From positions 434,001 to 498,000 of the forward strand of contig NZ_JAGIOK010000001.1 of assembly GCF_017876655.1 (NCBI RefSeq): 64,000 nucleotides of DNA. The letters run 5' to 3'. A model generated the notes under the pieces. That model was not told where the DNA came from, made no database searches, and worked only from the letters and a program-made list of their open reading frames with translations. Source of the stretch: Microbacterium imperiale (GTDB lineage Bacteria > Actinomycetota > Actinomycetes > Actinomycetales > Microbacteriaceae). The position numbers and the translations under genes are program-made. Each line of letters opens with the position of its first letter. Positions within the stretch are counted from its first letter, which is position 1. Below are positions 28,801 to 36,857 of the stretch, piece after piece.

Positions 28801-29385
28801 GGCGAGGTCGCTCAGTCGCGTGAGATTCGCCTCCATCGCCTCGAGCTTGCGGACCGTCTTCTCTTTGCGACGGCGATGCTTGAGGATGCCGGCCGCCTCT
28901 TCGATGAAGCCCCTCCGGTCCTCGGCGCTGGCCTGCAGGACCGTGTCGAGACGCCCCTGCCCGACGATGACGTGCATCTCGCGGCCGAGGCCCGAGTCGC
29001 TCAGCAGCTCCTGGACGTCGAGCAGACGGCAGGTCTCGCCGTTGATGGCGTACTCGCTCGCGCCGTTGCGGAAGAGAGTCCGACTGATCGTGACCTCGGA
29101 GTACTCGATGGGCAGCACACCGTCGTGGTTGTCGATCGTCAGCTGCACCTCGGCGCGTCCGAGCGGTCCGCGCGTCGCGGTGCCGGCGAAGATGACGTCC
29201 TCCATCTTGCCGCCGCGCAGCGTCTTGGCGCCCTGCTCCCCCATCACCCAGGCGAGCGCGTCCACCACGTTCGACTTACCCGATCCGTTGGGCCCGACGA
29301 TGCAGGTGACGCCGGGCTCGAGGACGAACGTGGTCGGCTGGGCGAACGACTTGAAGCCCTTGAGCGTGACGCTCTTCAGGTGCAT
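25876..29385 (-). CDS. smc: chromosome segregation protein SMC
   Basis: Condensin ATPase for chromosome organisation. It has 1169 aa. N-terminal head with MHLKSVTLKGFKSFA and Walker A VGPNGSGKSNVVDALAWVMG; coiled coil (about 170-500); hinge (about 510-660, with GALAEGILVDD); second coiled coil (about 670-1000); C-terminal head with LSGGERSLAAVALL and Walker B FYILDEVEAALDDANL. The frame extends 11 codons further, but ATG 29385 begins the family N-terminus. It is the chromosomal type, not a Mks/Wadjet defence protein, judged by length and the ftsY neighbour. Confidence 0.97.
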   Translation of the reverse strand: MHLKSVTLKGFKSFAQPTTFVLEPGVTCIVGPNGSGKSNVVDALAWVMGEQGAKTLRGGKMEDVIFAGTATRGPLGRAEVQLTIDNHDGVLPIEYSEVTISRTLFRNGASEYAINGETCRLLDVQELLSDSGLGREMHVIVGQGRLDTVLQASAEDRRGFIEEAAGILKHRRRKEKTVRKLEAMEANLTRLSDLAGELRRQLKPLGKQAEVAREAATIAAVVRDAKARLFADDLVSLRAQLADHARAEHERHAERVVLQDQLDGVKQRIDALEAEQRSEAVDRARATAFALEQVQERVRGLHTLTAQRRALLEDDGQLAVEVATVGQATIDEARQEVDEIAAGVGDAQDVAAAASRDVIRARAELDALDSDIAAQSALVSEHDMRLTKLRGRADAAASRLDALRAAVERQQRGLDAARSRRAEAEEALAAVQTDASPEASSAEHTAAYDRAQRDAADAEAQVSGIRERLHAAEREAESLTAQTAALGRALEIRNAAADLLHRGAGGVRSLVSDAVKVEPGYEAAVAAALGALAEGILVDDVAAAVAAADIARADDLGVVDIVLADASAGEPIAASSSGAVRAVDVTAAPPGVLGQLSAVLIVDDLAAATVLREQLDPADRDRAVIVTTQGELVSWRTLRAGSGAGRSRLELAAERDAAADRLSELTVVVDALRESLSDAQAAWNEARTRTRTTLETLRAHDAALAADAEKLNRATVRFEAAVAECDRLEAGLAPATAAVADAETAAREADDALAAATAAPRPILDASARDGLLDALERAREHEMRARLDVETLRERVRAGEARVAQLERQREREKAAAAEAARRAVIRRRQREVADAVASQLPPLMESIDRSVAQARVELGRAEQSRSEITAELSDLRQRDQAARARLAALTESVHGLEMQMHEKKLHVTSLLERVSSELGLEENILIAEYGPDQPIPGEDGDAAPFERGQQRRRLAEAERKLAQLGRVNPLALEEFSALEQRHAFLTEQLADLTQTRADLLTIIDELDERMQTIFLAAFEDTKIAFGEVFPILFPGGTGSISLTDPDHPLTTGIEVSVRPVGKKIERLSLLSGGERSLAAVALLTAIFKARPSPFYILDEVEAALDDANLGRLLGVFEQLRASSQLIVITHQKRTMEIADALYGVSMRQDGVSAVVGQRVRERAGAVG

Positions 29386-29445
29386 GTCGGGCCCTCCCGG
29401 GGGTCGGTGAACGTCCACACGCTACCGGAGGATGTCGGTCCGGAC

Positions 29446-29475
29446 TTGACGCCGCACCGCGCGGACCGCTAGCGT
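29446..29475 (+). promoter_or_regulatory. candidate sigma-A promoter for the small-ORF/GNAT unit
   Basis: TTGACG (29446-29451), an 18-bp spacer and TAGCGT (29470-29475) lie in the 125-bp gap between smc (minus) and a plus-strand 36-codon ORF. Transcription would begin near 29482, leaving a leader of about 29 nt to the first ATG. Confidence 0.45.
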
Positions 29476-29510
29476 CACAACCCGCATCCCCGATGGAAGG
29501 AGGTTCCCCG

Positions 29511-29621
29511 ATGTTGATCACTGTCACCGCGTTCGCTGTCACCGCTCGTTCCGAGCACCGCGACCGTTTCGACCGCGTTTCCCGAGGAGCCACCGTCATC
29601 GGCGCCCCGCTGAACGCGTAG
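29511..29621 (+). CDS. 36-aa small protein or leader peptide
   Basis: A 36-codon ORF beginning MLITVTAFAVTARSEHRDRF and ending in IGAPLNA, then TAG. It has one of the best ribosome binding sites in the window (AAGGAGG, 7 nt before ATG) and a candidate promoter just upstream. The first ten residues are hydrophobic; the middle is charged with several Arg and His. I do not recognise it. It could be a translated leader that tunes the downstream 83-aa and GNAT genes, or a real small protein. An inverted repeat CGCAGCG/CGCTGCG at 29680-29695 lies between it and the next gene. Confidence 0.5.
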   Translation: MLITVTAFAVTARSEHRDRFDRVSRGATVIGAPLNA

Positions 29622-29747
29622 GTCCGCGGCTTCTCCGCCCCCGTTCCGCCCCTCTCCCGGCTCGTCACCTTCGCCGGGACGCAGCGCTCGCTGCGCTCTG
29701 CGACGTCTCCGTCGCCTCGCAATCCCGCCCTCTCGAACGAGGACCCC

Positions 29748-29999
29748 ATGAACACCGTCGTCGAACGACACCCGTCCCTCGCGTCCGTCGCACCCGCCCA
29801 GGCGGTGCCGACGCTGTCGCGTCCGCTCACCCTCACCGAGCGCCTCGCCCTCCGACTGGCCCTGCGCCTGATCGTCTGGAGTGCGCGCCACCGTGCCACG
29901 ACCGCCCCGGCCGTCGCACGAGCTCGCGAACACCTCGCCGCTCGCGAGGCGCGGGAGCGCGCCTGGGAACGCTCCTTCCTGCTCGCCGTCCGCCGTTGA
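29748..29999 (+). CDS. 83-aa basic helical protein, unknown
   Basis: Starts at ATG 29748 with GAGGAC upstream. The sequence has a disordered N-terminus, then an Arg/Leu-rich amphipathic helix (SRPLTLTERLALRLALRLIV, with W and further Arg) and a second helical segment rich in Ala/Arg/Glu. It has no Cys and no clear membrane span, although the leucine-rich stretch could lie on a membrane. Function unknown. It is followed within 2 bases of its stop by a strong hairpin and then the GNAT gene. Confidence 0.55.
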   Translation: MNTVVERHPSLASVAPAQAVPTLSRPLTLTERLALRLALRLIVWSARHRATTAPAVARAREHLAAREARERAWERSFLLAVRR

Positions 30000-30001
30000 T
30001 C

Positions 30002-30027
30002 GTGCGGGGGCCCCCGGGCCCCCGCAC
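30002..30027 (+). terminator. perfect GC hairpin between the 83-aa and GNAT genes
   Basis: Arms GTGCGGGGGCCC and GGGCCCCCGCAC (12 bp, perfect) flank CC. The stem starts 2 bases after the stop of the 83-aa gene and ends 22 bases before the GNAT ATG. No T run follows. It could terminate, stabilise the upstream mRNA end, or limit read-through into the GNAT gene. Confidence 0.5.
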
Positions 30028-30049
30028 CTTCCGTCCCGAGAGACCCGAC

Positions 30050-31183
30050 ATGATCACCCCACCACCGCAGCTCGAGCTGCACCCCCTGCACATCCCGACC
30101 GACATCGACGACGCAGATGCCGCCGACTTCCGCGAGATGACGCATGTCCGCAACCTCGTCTACCGAGAGATCACCGGGTCGACGGACGAGGACCTGCGGC
30201 CCGAGGAGCTGCTTCCCCATTACCGCCCCGCGCCCGACGAGATCCGACTGATCTGGGTCGCCCGCTGGGACGGGCGGATCGTGGGTCGCGTCGGGCTCGA
30301 CCTTCCCCTCGAGGATGGCTCGGACACGGCGTACTGGCTCATCGAGCTGCTCGCGGAGTTCCATGGCCGCGGCATCGGCACGGCCGCGTACGCGGTACTC
30401 GAACGAGCCGCGCGCGACCACGGCCGCCGCACCCTCCAGAGTTACGCCGAGCACACGAACGCACCGGGTCCGCGACTGGCCGCACCGACCGGTTTCGGCG
30501 ACATCCCGCTCGACCGCCGTGCGCGCTTCTTCCTGCGTCACGGATACGAGCTCAAGCAGATCGAGCGCAAGAGCGTCCTCGACCTGCGGTCAGCCGCGTC
30601 CACGGTCGACCGACTGCTCGCGACGGCGCGCGCGGCCTCGGCCGGCTACCGCGTCGTGCACTGGACGGCACCGACACCCGCCGAGCACCTCGATGGCTAC
30701 GCCTGGTTGAAGTCGCGCATGTCCACCGACGCACCGACGGGAGGCATGGCCGTGGACGAGGAGGCCTGGGATGCCGCTCGCGTGCGACGCCACGATGCGC
30801 GATACGTCGAAGCGGGCCAGACGCTCTTCGTCACCGCCGCGCAGCACATCGCCACGGGAGACCTCGTGGCGTTCAACGAGCTCGTGATCGGCTCGGACAA
30901 GAGCCGGGCGACGTTCCAGGAGGACACGCTGGTCTCGGCAGACCATCGCGGCCACCGCCTCGGCATGCTGGTCAAGTGCGCGGCGCTCGTCGCCTGGCGC
31001 GACATCGCCCCGGAATCACCGCGCGTCATCACCTACAACGCCGAGGAGAACCGACCGATGCTCGACATCAACGAGGCGATCGGCTTCGCTCCCGCGTCCT
31101 ACGAGGGGGCGTGGCAGAAAGTGCTGGACGCCGTCACCGACGGCGCTGGCACCGCGGGCAGTAGTGCGACGAGCGGTTCGTGA
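30050..31183 (+). CDS. two-domain GNAT family acetyltransferase
   Basis: A 377-aa cytoplasmic protein. The N-terminal half has a GNAT acetyl-CoA site around ELLAEFHGRGIGTAAYAVLE (R/Q-x-x-G-x-G/A type); the C-terminal half repeats the fold with LVSADHRGHRLGMLVKCAAL and NAEENRPMLDINEAIGF. Such tandem GNATs include aminoglycoside- or mycothiol-type enzymes, but the substrate cannot be told. ATG 30050 is chosen at MITPPPQLELHPLHIP. Its last 50 bp overlap the end of mutM on the other strand. Confidence 0.82.
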   Translation: MITPPPQLELHPLHIPTDIDDADAADFREMTHVRNLVYREITGSTDEDLRPEELLPHYRPAPDEIRLIWVARWDGRIVGRVGLDLPLEDGSDTAYWLIELLAEFHGRGIGTAAYAVLERAARDHGRRTLQSYAEHTNAPGPRLAAPTGFGDIPLDRRARFFLRHGYELKQIERKSVLDLRSAASTVDRLLATARAASAGYRVVHWTAPTPAEHLDGYAWLKSRMSTDAPTGGMAVDEEAWDAARVRRHDARYVEAGQTLFVTAAQHIATGDLVAFNELVIGSDKSRATFQEDTLVSADHRGHRLGMLVKCAALVAWRDIAPESPRVITYNAEENRPMLDINEAIGFAPASYEGAWQKVLDAVTDGAGTAGSSATSGS

Positions 31184-32027
31184 ACGCGACCCGCACGATC
31201 GGCGTGCCGCACCGGGTGCACGCGGCGCCGGTGCGGCCGTAGGCCTCGAGGGAGTGCGCGAAGTAGCCGGCCTGCCCGTTGACGTTGACGTACTGCGCGT
31301 CGAAGCTCGTCCCGCCTTCGGCGAGGGCTTTTGTCATCACGGCGACGACGGCGTCGAGGAGACGCTCGCGCGCCACACGCGACAGAGACGAAGCCGAGGT
31401 CTCGGGATGGATGCGGGCTGCCCAGAGCGCCTCATCGGCGTAGATGTTGCCGATGCCGCTGACGACCGCCTGGTCGAGCAGCACCCGCTTGATCGCCGGT
31501 GCGCGCCGGGCGAGCTCGGCGTGGAAGCGGCGCCGGTCGAACGCCGGATCGAGGGGGTCGCGCGCGATGTGCGACACCTGCGTCGGGACGGCGGCCGCGT
31601 CGGTGCCCCTTCCGCCGGGCGCGCCGTCGGCGGTCGCGACGAGGTCGTCGACGGCGAGCGACCCGAAGGTGCGCTGATCGACGAACAGCACCGAGAGCTC
31701 GCCGTGCTCGGGGTGCACGATGTCCCAACGGATCCGTTCGTGACGCTCCACCGGCGCGCCGGGCTCGCGCAGCAGCATCTGCCCGCTCATCCCGAGATGC
31801 GCCACGACGGCACGGCCGGTGTCGCGCACCGGGAACCACAGGAACTTTCCCCGTCGCGCGACGGCGCCCACCGAGCTGCCGGTGAGTTCCCGCTCGAATG
31901 ACTCCGGGGTGCCGGAGTGGCGCGTGAGGGCACGGGCGTCGAGCACCGTGCAGGCCTCGATGCGTGCGCCGACGACGGCGGGCTCGAGCCCCGCGCGGAC
32001 GACCTCGACCTCGGGGAGCTCAGGCAC
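31134..32027 (-). CDS. mutM: formamidopyrimidine-DNA glycosylase
   Basis: Removes 8-oxoguanine and FapyG and cuts the abasic site. It has 297 aa. After the initiator residue, PELPEVEVVRAGLEP supplies the catalytic Pro and Glu. HLGMSGQML, the H2TH region GIGNIYADEALW and a C-terminal four-Cys zinc finger (CTRCG ... CPRCQ) are intact. The GTG start at 32027 overlaps the rnc stop by 8 bp. Its 3' end overlaps the convergent GNAT gene by 50 bp. Confidence 0.94.
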   Translation of the reverse strand: MPELPEVEVVRAGLEPAVVGARIEACTVLDARALTRHSGTPESFERELTGSSVGAVARRGKFLWFPVRDTGRAVVAHLGMSGQMLLREPGAPVERHERIRWDIVHPEHGELSVLFVDQRTFGSLAVDDLVATADGAPGGRGTDAAAVPTQVSHIARDPLDPAFDRRRFHAELARRAPAIKRVLLDQAVVSGIGNIYADEALWAARIHPETSASSLSRVARERLLDAVVAVMTKALAEGGTSFDAQYVNVNGQAGYFAHSLEAYGRTGAACTRCGTPIVRVAFTNRSSHYCPRCQRRR

Positions 32028-32712
32028 GATCCGACAGCACGCGCCAGACAGCCAGCGCCGCGGCCATCTCGGCCTGCTTCTTGCTCGAGCCGACGCCCTT
32101 GCGCGAGACGTCGCCGACCGTGACGGTGGCCGTGAAGACACGGTGATGGTCGGGCCCGGACGCCTCGACGCGGTAGACGGGCGGCGCGAGCTCGAGGTGA
32201 GCGGCGAGCTCCTGGAGCGACGTCTTCGGATCCATCGCCGCGCCGTATCGGGCGGGGTCGGCCAGCAGCGGAGCCACGAGCCGCAGCACGAGCTCCTGCG
32301 CCGGTCCCTGTCCTGCCGACAGGAACGCGGCGCCGATCACAGCCTCCATCGCGTCGGCGAGGATCGAGTCCTTGTCGCGGCCGCCGGTCTGGGTCTCGCC
32401 GCGGCCGAGCAGGATGTGGTCGCCGAGACCGATCGTGCGCGCGACCTCGGCGAGGGCGACGGTCGACACGACACTCGCCCGGCGCTTGGCGAGCGACCCC
32501 TCGTCGAGGTCGGGGTGGGTGCGGAACAGGTGCACCGTCACCGCTTGGCCGAGGATCGAGTCGCCGAGGAACTCGAGCCGCTCATTGTGCGGCGTCCCGC
32601 CGTTCTCGTACGCGTACGAGCGATGCGTCAGGGCAAGCGACAGAAGCTCGGGGTCGATATCGACCCCGAGCTTGTCGGTGAGCGCGTTGCGCTCCATCAG
32701 AGTGTCCGTCAC
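32020..32712 (-). CDS. rnc: ribonuclease III
   Basis: Double-stranded-RNA endonuclease for rRNA processing. It has 230 aa: RNase III domain with signature HNERLEFLGDSIL and the second acidic cluster DAMEAVIGAAFL, then a dsRNA-binding domain (DPKTSLQELAAHLELAPPVY to GSSKKQAEMAAALA). GTG 32712 gives MTDTLMERNALTDKLGVDID. ATG 32697 is the alternative. It is 12 bp after rpmF and overlaps mutM. Confidence 0.93.
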   Translation of the reverse strand: MTDTLMERNALTDKLGVDIDPELLSLALTHRSYAYENGGTPHNERLEFLGDSILGQAVTVHLFRTHPDLDEGSLAKRRASVVSTVALAEVARTIGLGDHILLGRGETQTGGRDKDSILADAMEAVIGAAFLSAGQGPAQELVLRLVAPLLADPARYGAAMDPKTSLQELAAHLELAPPVYRVEASGPDHHRVFTATVTVGDVSRKGVGSSKKQAEMAAALAVWRVLSDRA

Positions 32713-32723
32713 GACGCTCGACG

Positions 32724-32933
32724 TCAGACGTCGGCGACCTTGCGACCCTTGTACTCGAGGAACAGCTCGGTGCCCTGCGAGTCGGTGACGACCTTCGCCT
32801 GGTGGGGGCGACTGTAGACGACCTTGCCGTTCTCGATGGTCTTGACGAGGGCGGGCGCCTCGGCCTTCCACTGCGCACGACGCGAACGCGTGTTGGAGCG
32901 GGAGACCTTCCGCTTCGGGGGGTTACCTGCCAT
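32724..32933 (-). CDS. rpmF: 50S ribosomal protein bL32
   Basis: A 69-aa bL32. [20 protein letters not shown] is the conserved N-terminus. The four-Cys zinc ribbon of other bL32 proteins is absent: no Cys occurs, as in the zinc-independent type. It lies 2 bp after the yceD-like gene, the conserved yceD-rpmF pair. Confidence 0.95.
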   Translation of the reverse strand: MAGNPPKRKVSRSNTRSRRAQWKAEAPALVKTIENGKVVYSRPHQAKVVTDSQGTELFLEYKGRKVADV

Positions 32934-32935
32934 GG

Positions 32936-33502
32936 CTAGCTCTTCTCTGTGTCGGGCGCGACGCGGTTCTCTGCGTCGTCGTGGTCTGGGGTGTAGGCCG
33001 TCAGCGCGGCCCAGCGCGGATCGATCTTCTCCTGCTCGGCAGGCTGCGTTCCCGGCGCCAGCTTCTCACCCGTTTCCGGGTCGAGCCCGGGGCAGTCCGG
33101 CTGACACACCGGCTGGAACGGAAGCGCCAGGACGATCGAATCCCTGACCGGAGTTTCAAGATCCACGTGGTCGTCTTGAACCTCGAAGTCGGACGCTTCG
33201 TCCCCAGAATACCCGAAGAGCTCCTGAAACTCGATTCGGAGGGGGCGTGTCAGGTCGGTGAGGCATCGACCGCACACGCCTTCGTAGACGGTATCGGCTT
33301 CGGCCGTGACGAGAATGCCCTCGTGCACGGACTCCAGGCGCACCGCCATGTCGATCGGCTGCGCCGCGGCGACGAAGACGAGGCCCTCGCCCCACTTCTC
33401 GGGCGCGGGCACGCTGAAGGCGAACTCGCGCATCTCCCCCGGCTGGTGCACGATGTCGCGCACGGGGATGACGAATGGTCCGGTGACGTGCTTTCTACCC
33501 AC
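32936..33502 (-). CDS. YceD/DUF177 family protein
   Basis: A 188-aa protein of the YceD (DUF177) family, tied to 23S rRNA/L32 assembly by gene neighbourhood. [12 protein letters not shown] and a later C-Q-P-D-C-P-G-L motif supply four cysteines that may bind zinc. The segment [20 protein letters not shown] (here [19 protein letters not shown]) is typical. The GTG start at 33502 has only a weak upstream site. It is directly upstream of rpmF. Confidence 0.88.
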   Translation of the reverse strand: MGRKHVTGPFVIPVRDIVHQPGEMREFAFSVPAPEKWGEGLVFVAAAQPIDMAVRLESVHEGILVTAEADTVYEGVCGRCLTDLTRPLRIEFQELFGYSGDEASDFEVQDDHVDLETPVRDSIVLALPFQPVCQPDCPGLDPETGEKLAPGTQPAEQEKIDPRWAALTAYTPDHDDAENRVAPDTEKS

Positions 33503-33537
33503 GATCGACCATGGTAGTCGCCGTGGCGGAGACGGTC

Positions 33538-34035
33538 TCAGATACCGCGCGATCCGGTGTCGAGGAAGCGGGCGACGGGTCCGGGGACGAACGGCGAGAC
33601 ATCGCCGCCGAGCGAGGCCACCTGCCGGACGAGCGAACTCGACACGAGCGCGTGTGCCGGGTCGGGCAGCAGGAAGACCGTCTCGATCTGCGCGAGGTGG
33701 CGGTTGACGATCGCCATGGGGGTCTCGTAGGCGACGTCGACCTGCGACCGGATGCCCTTGACCAGGATGCCGGCCCCGACGTCCGTCGCGTAGTCGACGA
33801 GCAGTCCCATGCTCCAGGCCGCGACGACGATCTCGCCCTCGATCCCCGCCTCCTCGATCGATTGCTCGAGGAGCGCTTGGCGCTGGGCGATGGGGAGCAT
33901 CGCCTCTTTGCCGGGGTTGTGGACGACGAGGACGTGCAGCTGGTCGTAGAGTCCGGCCGCGCGGCGGATGACGTCCAGGTGGCCGAGGGTCGGCGGATCG
34001 AAGGAGCCGGGCACGACCGCGATCCGGTTGCTCAT
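33538..34035 (-). CDS. coaD: phosphopantetheine adenylyltransferase
   Basis: Fourth step of CoA synthesis: ATP + 4'-phosphopantetheine to dephospho-CoA. It has 165 aa. The nucleotidyltransferase T/HxGH motif is in [18 protein letters not shown], and the second signature is [19 protein letters not shown] near the C-terminus. It lies 9 bp after recG and upstream of the yceD-rpmF-rnc-mutM set. Confidence 0.95.
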   Translation of the reverse strand: MSNRIAVVPGSFDPPTLGHLDVIRRAAGLYDQLHVLVVHNPGKEAMLPIAQRQALLEQSIEEAGIEGEIVVAAWSMGLLVDYATDVGAGILVKGIRSQVDVAYETPMAIVNRHLAQIETVFLLPDPAHALVSSSLVRQVASLGGDVSPFVPGPVARFLDTGSRGI

Positions 34036-34044
34036 GGCACGAGC

Positions 34045-36204
34045 CTAGTTCCTGTGCAGCGCGCTGCGCTCGTCCTCGCCCAGTCGCCGGGCGATCGCGC
34101 TCGCAAGGCCCGGATGCCGCGACAGGTCGGGGTCGTCGCGCAGCACGAGCGCCGCCTCGTCGCGAGCCTGGGCGATGAGGTCGGCGTCGGCGACGACGCG
34201 CAGCAGTCGCAGGGACGAGCGGGCGCCGGACTGGGCGTCGCCGAGCACGTCCCCCTCGCCGCGCAGTTCGAGATCGACTTCGGCCAGCGCGAAGCCGTCG
34301 AGGGTCGCCGCGACGGCCTCGACGCGGGATCGCGCCGCGGTGTCGGGGTCGGCTTCGGTGACGAGCAGGCACAGTCCGGGCACGCTGCCGCGGCCGACCC
34401 GCCCGCGCAGCTGGTGGAGTTGGGAGACGCCGAAGCGCTCGGCCTCGAGGATGACCATCGTCGAGGCGTTGGGCACGTCCACGCCGACCTCGACAACCGT
34501 CGTCGCCACGAGCACATCGATCTCGCCGCGAGCGAAGGCCTGCATGACGGCATCCTTCTCGTCGGCGGGCATCTTGCCGTGCAAGGTCGCGATACGCAGG
34601 CCGCGGAACGAGGGGTGCTCGTCGAGCATCGCGCGCGCCTGCACGACACCCCACCGCGTGCGCGTGCGGGTTCCGTCCTCGAGCATTCCGGGATCGTCGG
34701 TGTCGTCGACGACCGCCTTCTCGGCGTCGATGGCGGCGCACACGACGAACGCCTGCCGGCCCGCGGCGACCTCTTCGGCGACGCGCTCCCAGACCCGGCC
34801 GAACCAGCCGGGCTTCTCGGCGAGCGGCGCGACGAAGGTGCTGATCCCGGCGCGGCCGGTGGGCATCGTGCGAATCGTCGAGACGTCGAGGTCGCCGAAC
34901 ACCGTCATGGCCACCGTGCGCGGGATCGGGGTCGCCGTCAGCACGAGGACGTGCGGCGAGCTGCCCTTGGCCCGCAGCGCCTCGCGCTGCTCGACCCCGA
35001 AGCGGTGCTGCTCGTCGACGACGACGAGGCCGAGGTCGGCGAAGGTCGTCGATGCGCTCAAGAGGGCATGCGTGCCCACGACGATCCGCGCCTGACCGGA
35101 TGCCGCCCGCAGCGCGGCCTTGCGACGTTCGGCGGCCGGCTGTGCACCGGTCAGGAGCGTCGGCATCAGCTCAGGGGCGAGGCGGGGGCCGAGCATGCGT
35201 GCGATGGAGCGGACATGCTGGGCGGCGAGGACCTCGGTCGGGGCGATGAGCGCGGACTGCCCTCCGGATTGCGCGACCTGCAGCATCGCGCGCAGCGCGA
35301 CGAGCGTCTTGCCCGAACCCACCTCTCCCTGCACGAGGCGGTTCATCGGCCACTCGTTCTGCAGGTCGGCGGCGATTACCTCGCCGACGGCGATCTGGTC
35401 GGGCGTGCGCTCGAACGGCAGCGCGGCGTCGAAGACATCGAGCAGCTCGCCCGCCGGTCGCGCGGTCGCCGCGAGCTGACGAACCTGGATGCGGTGCTGC
35501 AGCAGCGCCGCCTGCAGCACGAAGGCCTCGTGCATCCGCAGCGTCGCGAACGCGGGAGCGACATGCTCGGGAACGACGGGCGTGTGCGCCTGCACCAGCG
35601 CGGTGCGCGCGTCGAGGAGCTGCTCGCGCGCGCGCAGCTCCTCGGGGAGCGGATCGGGCACGGGCCCCAGCTTGGCGATGACGTCGGCGATGATCTTGCG
35701 CAGCTGCCAGCTGGTGACCGTGCTCGTCGCCGGGTAGATCGGGATCGGCTCCAGACTGCGCGCGACCGCCGTCACGCGCGCCTCGACCTCGTCGTCGAAG
35801 AGCTCGTAGTCGGGATGGGCGAACTGCTGCTTGCCCTTGAACACGCCCACCTTGCCCGAGAAGATGCCCTGCCGGCCGGGCCGCAGCTCTTGCAGACGCC
35901 ACTTCTGCCCGAAGAAGGTGAGAGTCGCCGTGCCGACGCCGTCGCTGATGACGACCTCGATGAGCGACCCCTTGCGCTGCCGCATCGGCCGTTCCGACAC
36001 CGACTGCACCTCGGCGACGATGGTGGCCATCTCACCGACGGGCAGGGACGAGATGGGCGTCAGCTCGCCGCGTCGTGCATACCGGCGCGGGTAGTGCGCG
36101 AGCAGGTCGGCGACGGTCGCCATGTCGAAGGCACGGGCGAGAGTTGCGGCCACTTTCTCGCCGACGGCATCCACCAACGGGGTATCGAGGGCGAACTGCG
36201 GCAT
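34045..36204 (-). CDS. recG: ATP-dependent DNA helicase RecG
   Basis: Branched-DNA helicase that regresses stalled forks. It has 719 aa: an N-terminal wedge/OB domain (about 1-180), helicase lobe 1 with Walker A GEVGSGKTLVALRAM and the D-E-Q-H box VVVDEQHRFGVEQRE, lobe 2 with ATTVVEVGVDVPNAS and LHQLRGRVGRGSVPGLCLL, and the C-terminal TRG-type region. It is the first gene of the recG-coaD-yceD-rpmF-rnc-mutM run. Confidence 0.95.
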   Translation of the reverse strand: MPQFALDTPLVDAVGEKVAATLARAFDMATVADLLAHYPRRYARRGELTPISSLPVGEMATIVAEVQSVSERPMRQRKGSLIEVVISDGVGTATLTFFGQKWRLQELRPGRQGIFSGKVGVFKGKQQFAHPDYELFDDEVEARVTAVARSLEPIPIYPATSTVTSWQLRKIIADVIAKLGPVPDPLPEELRAREQLLDARTALVQAHTPVVPEHVAPAFATLRMHEAFVLQAALLQHRIQVRQLAATARPAGELLDVFDAALPFERTPDQIAVGEVIAADLQNEWPMNRLVQGEVGSGKTLVALRAMLQVAQSGGQSALIAPTEVLAAQHVRSIARMLGPRLAPELMPTLLTGAQPAAERRKAALRAASGQARIVVGTHALLSASTTFADLGLVVVDEQHRFGVEQREALRAKGSSPHVLVLTATPIPRTVAMTVFGDLDVSTIRTMPTGRAGISTFVAPLAEKPGWFGRVWERVAEEVAAGRQAFVVCAAIDAEKAVVDDTDDPGMLEDGTRTRTRWGVVQARAMLDEHPSFRGLRIATLHGKMPADEKDAVMQAFARGEIDVLVATTVVEVGVDVPNASTMVILEAERFGVSQLHQLRGRVGRGSVPGLCLLVTEADPDTAARSRVEAVAATLDGFALAEVDLELRGEGDVLGDAQSGARSSLRLLRVVADADLIAQARDEAALVLRDDPDLSRHPGLASAIARRLGEDERSALHRN

Positions 36205-36266
36205 GACGACGAGTCTAGGCAGGACCGCCGACAGTGCGCCGTCCCGTCAGGCCCTACGGTAAGAGG

Positions 36267-36857
36267 ATGCTTCGACGCGCGATCGCCGGCCTGTTCTGGA
36301 CGTTCAGCCGCTGGCGCTTGGTCACCACGCCGGCACCCACTCGCCCGACGGTGCTGATCGGCGCACCTCACACGTCGAACTGGGACTTCGTCCTGATGCT
36401 CGCCATCGCGTGGCGACTGCAGGTCCCGATCCGGTGGCTGGGCAAGAAGAGCCTGTTCCGCGGCTGGCGGGGCGGCCCGATGCGCCGGCTCGGCGGCATC
36501 CCCGTCGACCGCGACGATCCCTCGCGCGTCGTGGCGGACGTGCTCGCGCAGATCGCCGCCGGCGAGGTGTTCGGCCTCGTCATCACGCCTGACGGCACGC
36601 GCACCTCCCGGTCGGGGTGGAAGTCCGGCTTCTACCGCATCGCCCGCGCGGCCGGCATGCCGGTGACGCTCGGATACGTTGATCGCACCACCATGACGGC
36701 GGGGCTCGGACCGACGATCGAGCTGACGGGCGACGTCGCCGCCGACATGACCGTGATCCGCGCCTTCTACGCCGACAAAGCGGGGTTCCGCCCCGAGCTG
36801 CGCAGCGAGCCGCGCCTGCGCGACGAGGAGGGCCGCGCCGGGGAGACCGCGCCGTGA
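36267..36857 (+). CDS. 1-acylglycerol-3-phosphate acyltransferase-like protein
   Basis: A 196-aa PlsC-like acyltransferase. The H-x4-D motif is in APHTSNWDFVLM, the glycerophosphate motif is the LGKKSLFRGWRGGPMRRLGGIPVDR stretch (conserved G-I-P-V-D-R), and ITPDGTRTSRSGWKSGFY is the E/D-G-T-R motif. This short branch is found in many bacteria and its exact acceptor is uncertain. ATG 36267 may be read from a nearly leaderless transcript; a TACGGT -10-like hexamer lies 10 nt upstream. It overlaps rsmD by 4 bp. Confidence 0.78.
   Translation: MLRRAIAGLFWTFSRWRLVTTPAPTRPTVLIGAPHTSNWDFVLMLAIAWRLQVPIRWLGKKSLFRGWRGGPMRRLGGIPVDRDDPSRVVADVLAQIAAGEVFGLVITPDGTRTSRSGWKSGFYRIARAAGMPVTLGYVDRTTMTAGLGPTIELTGDVAADMTVIRAFYADKAGFRPELRSEPRLRDEEGRAGETAP

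Noticed and set aside
25876..29385. SMC protein as part of a Wadjet/Mks defence locus
   Set aside because: Length, single copy and ftsY neighbour fit chromosomal SMC; no jetA-, jetB- or jetD-like genes nearby.
25714..29472. Two long plus-strand frames opposite smc
   Set aside because: Both mirror the coiled-coil coding of smc and lack any protein-family signal.
33511..36357. 948-codon plus-strand frame opposite recG and coaD
   Set aside because: Antisense shadow of recG; no domain or ribosome binding site.
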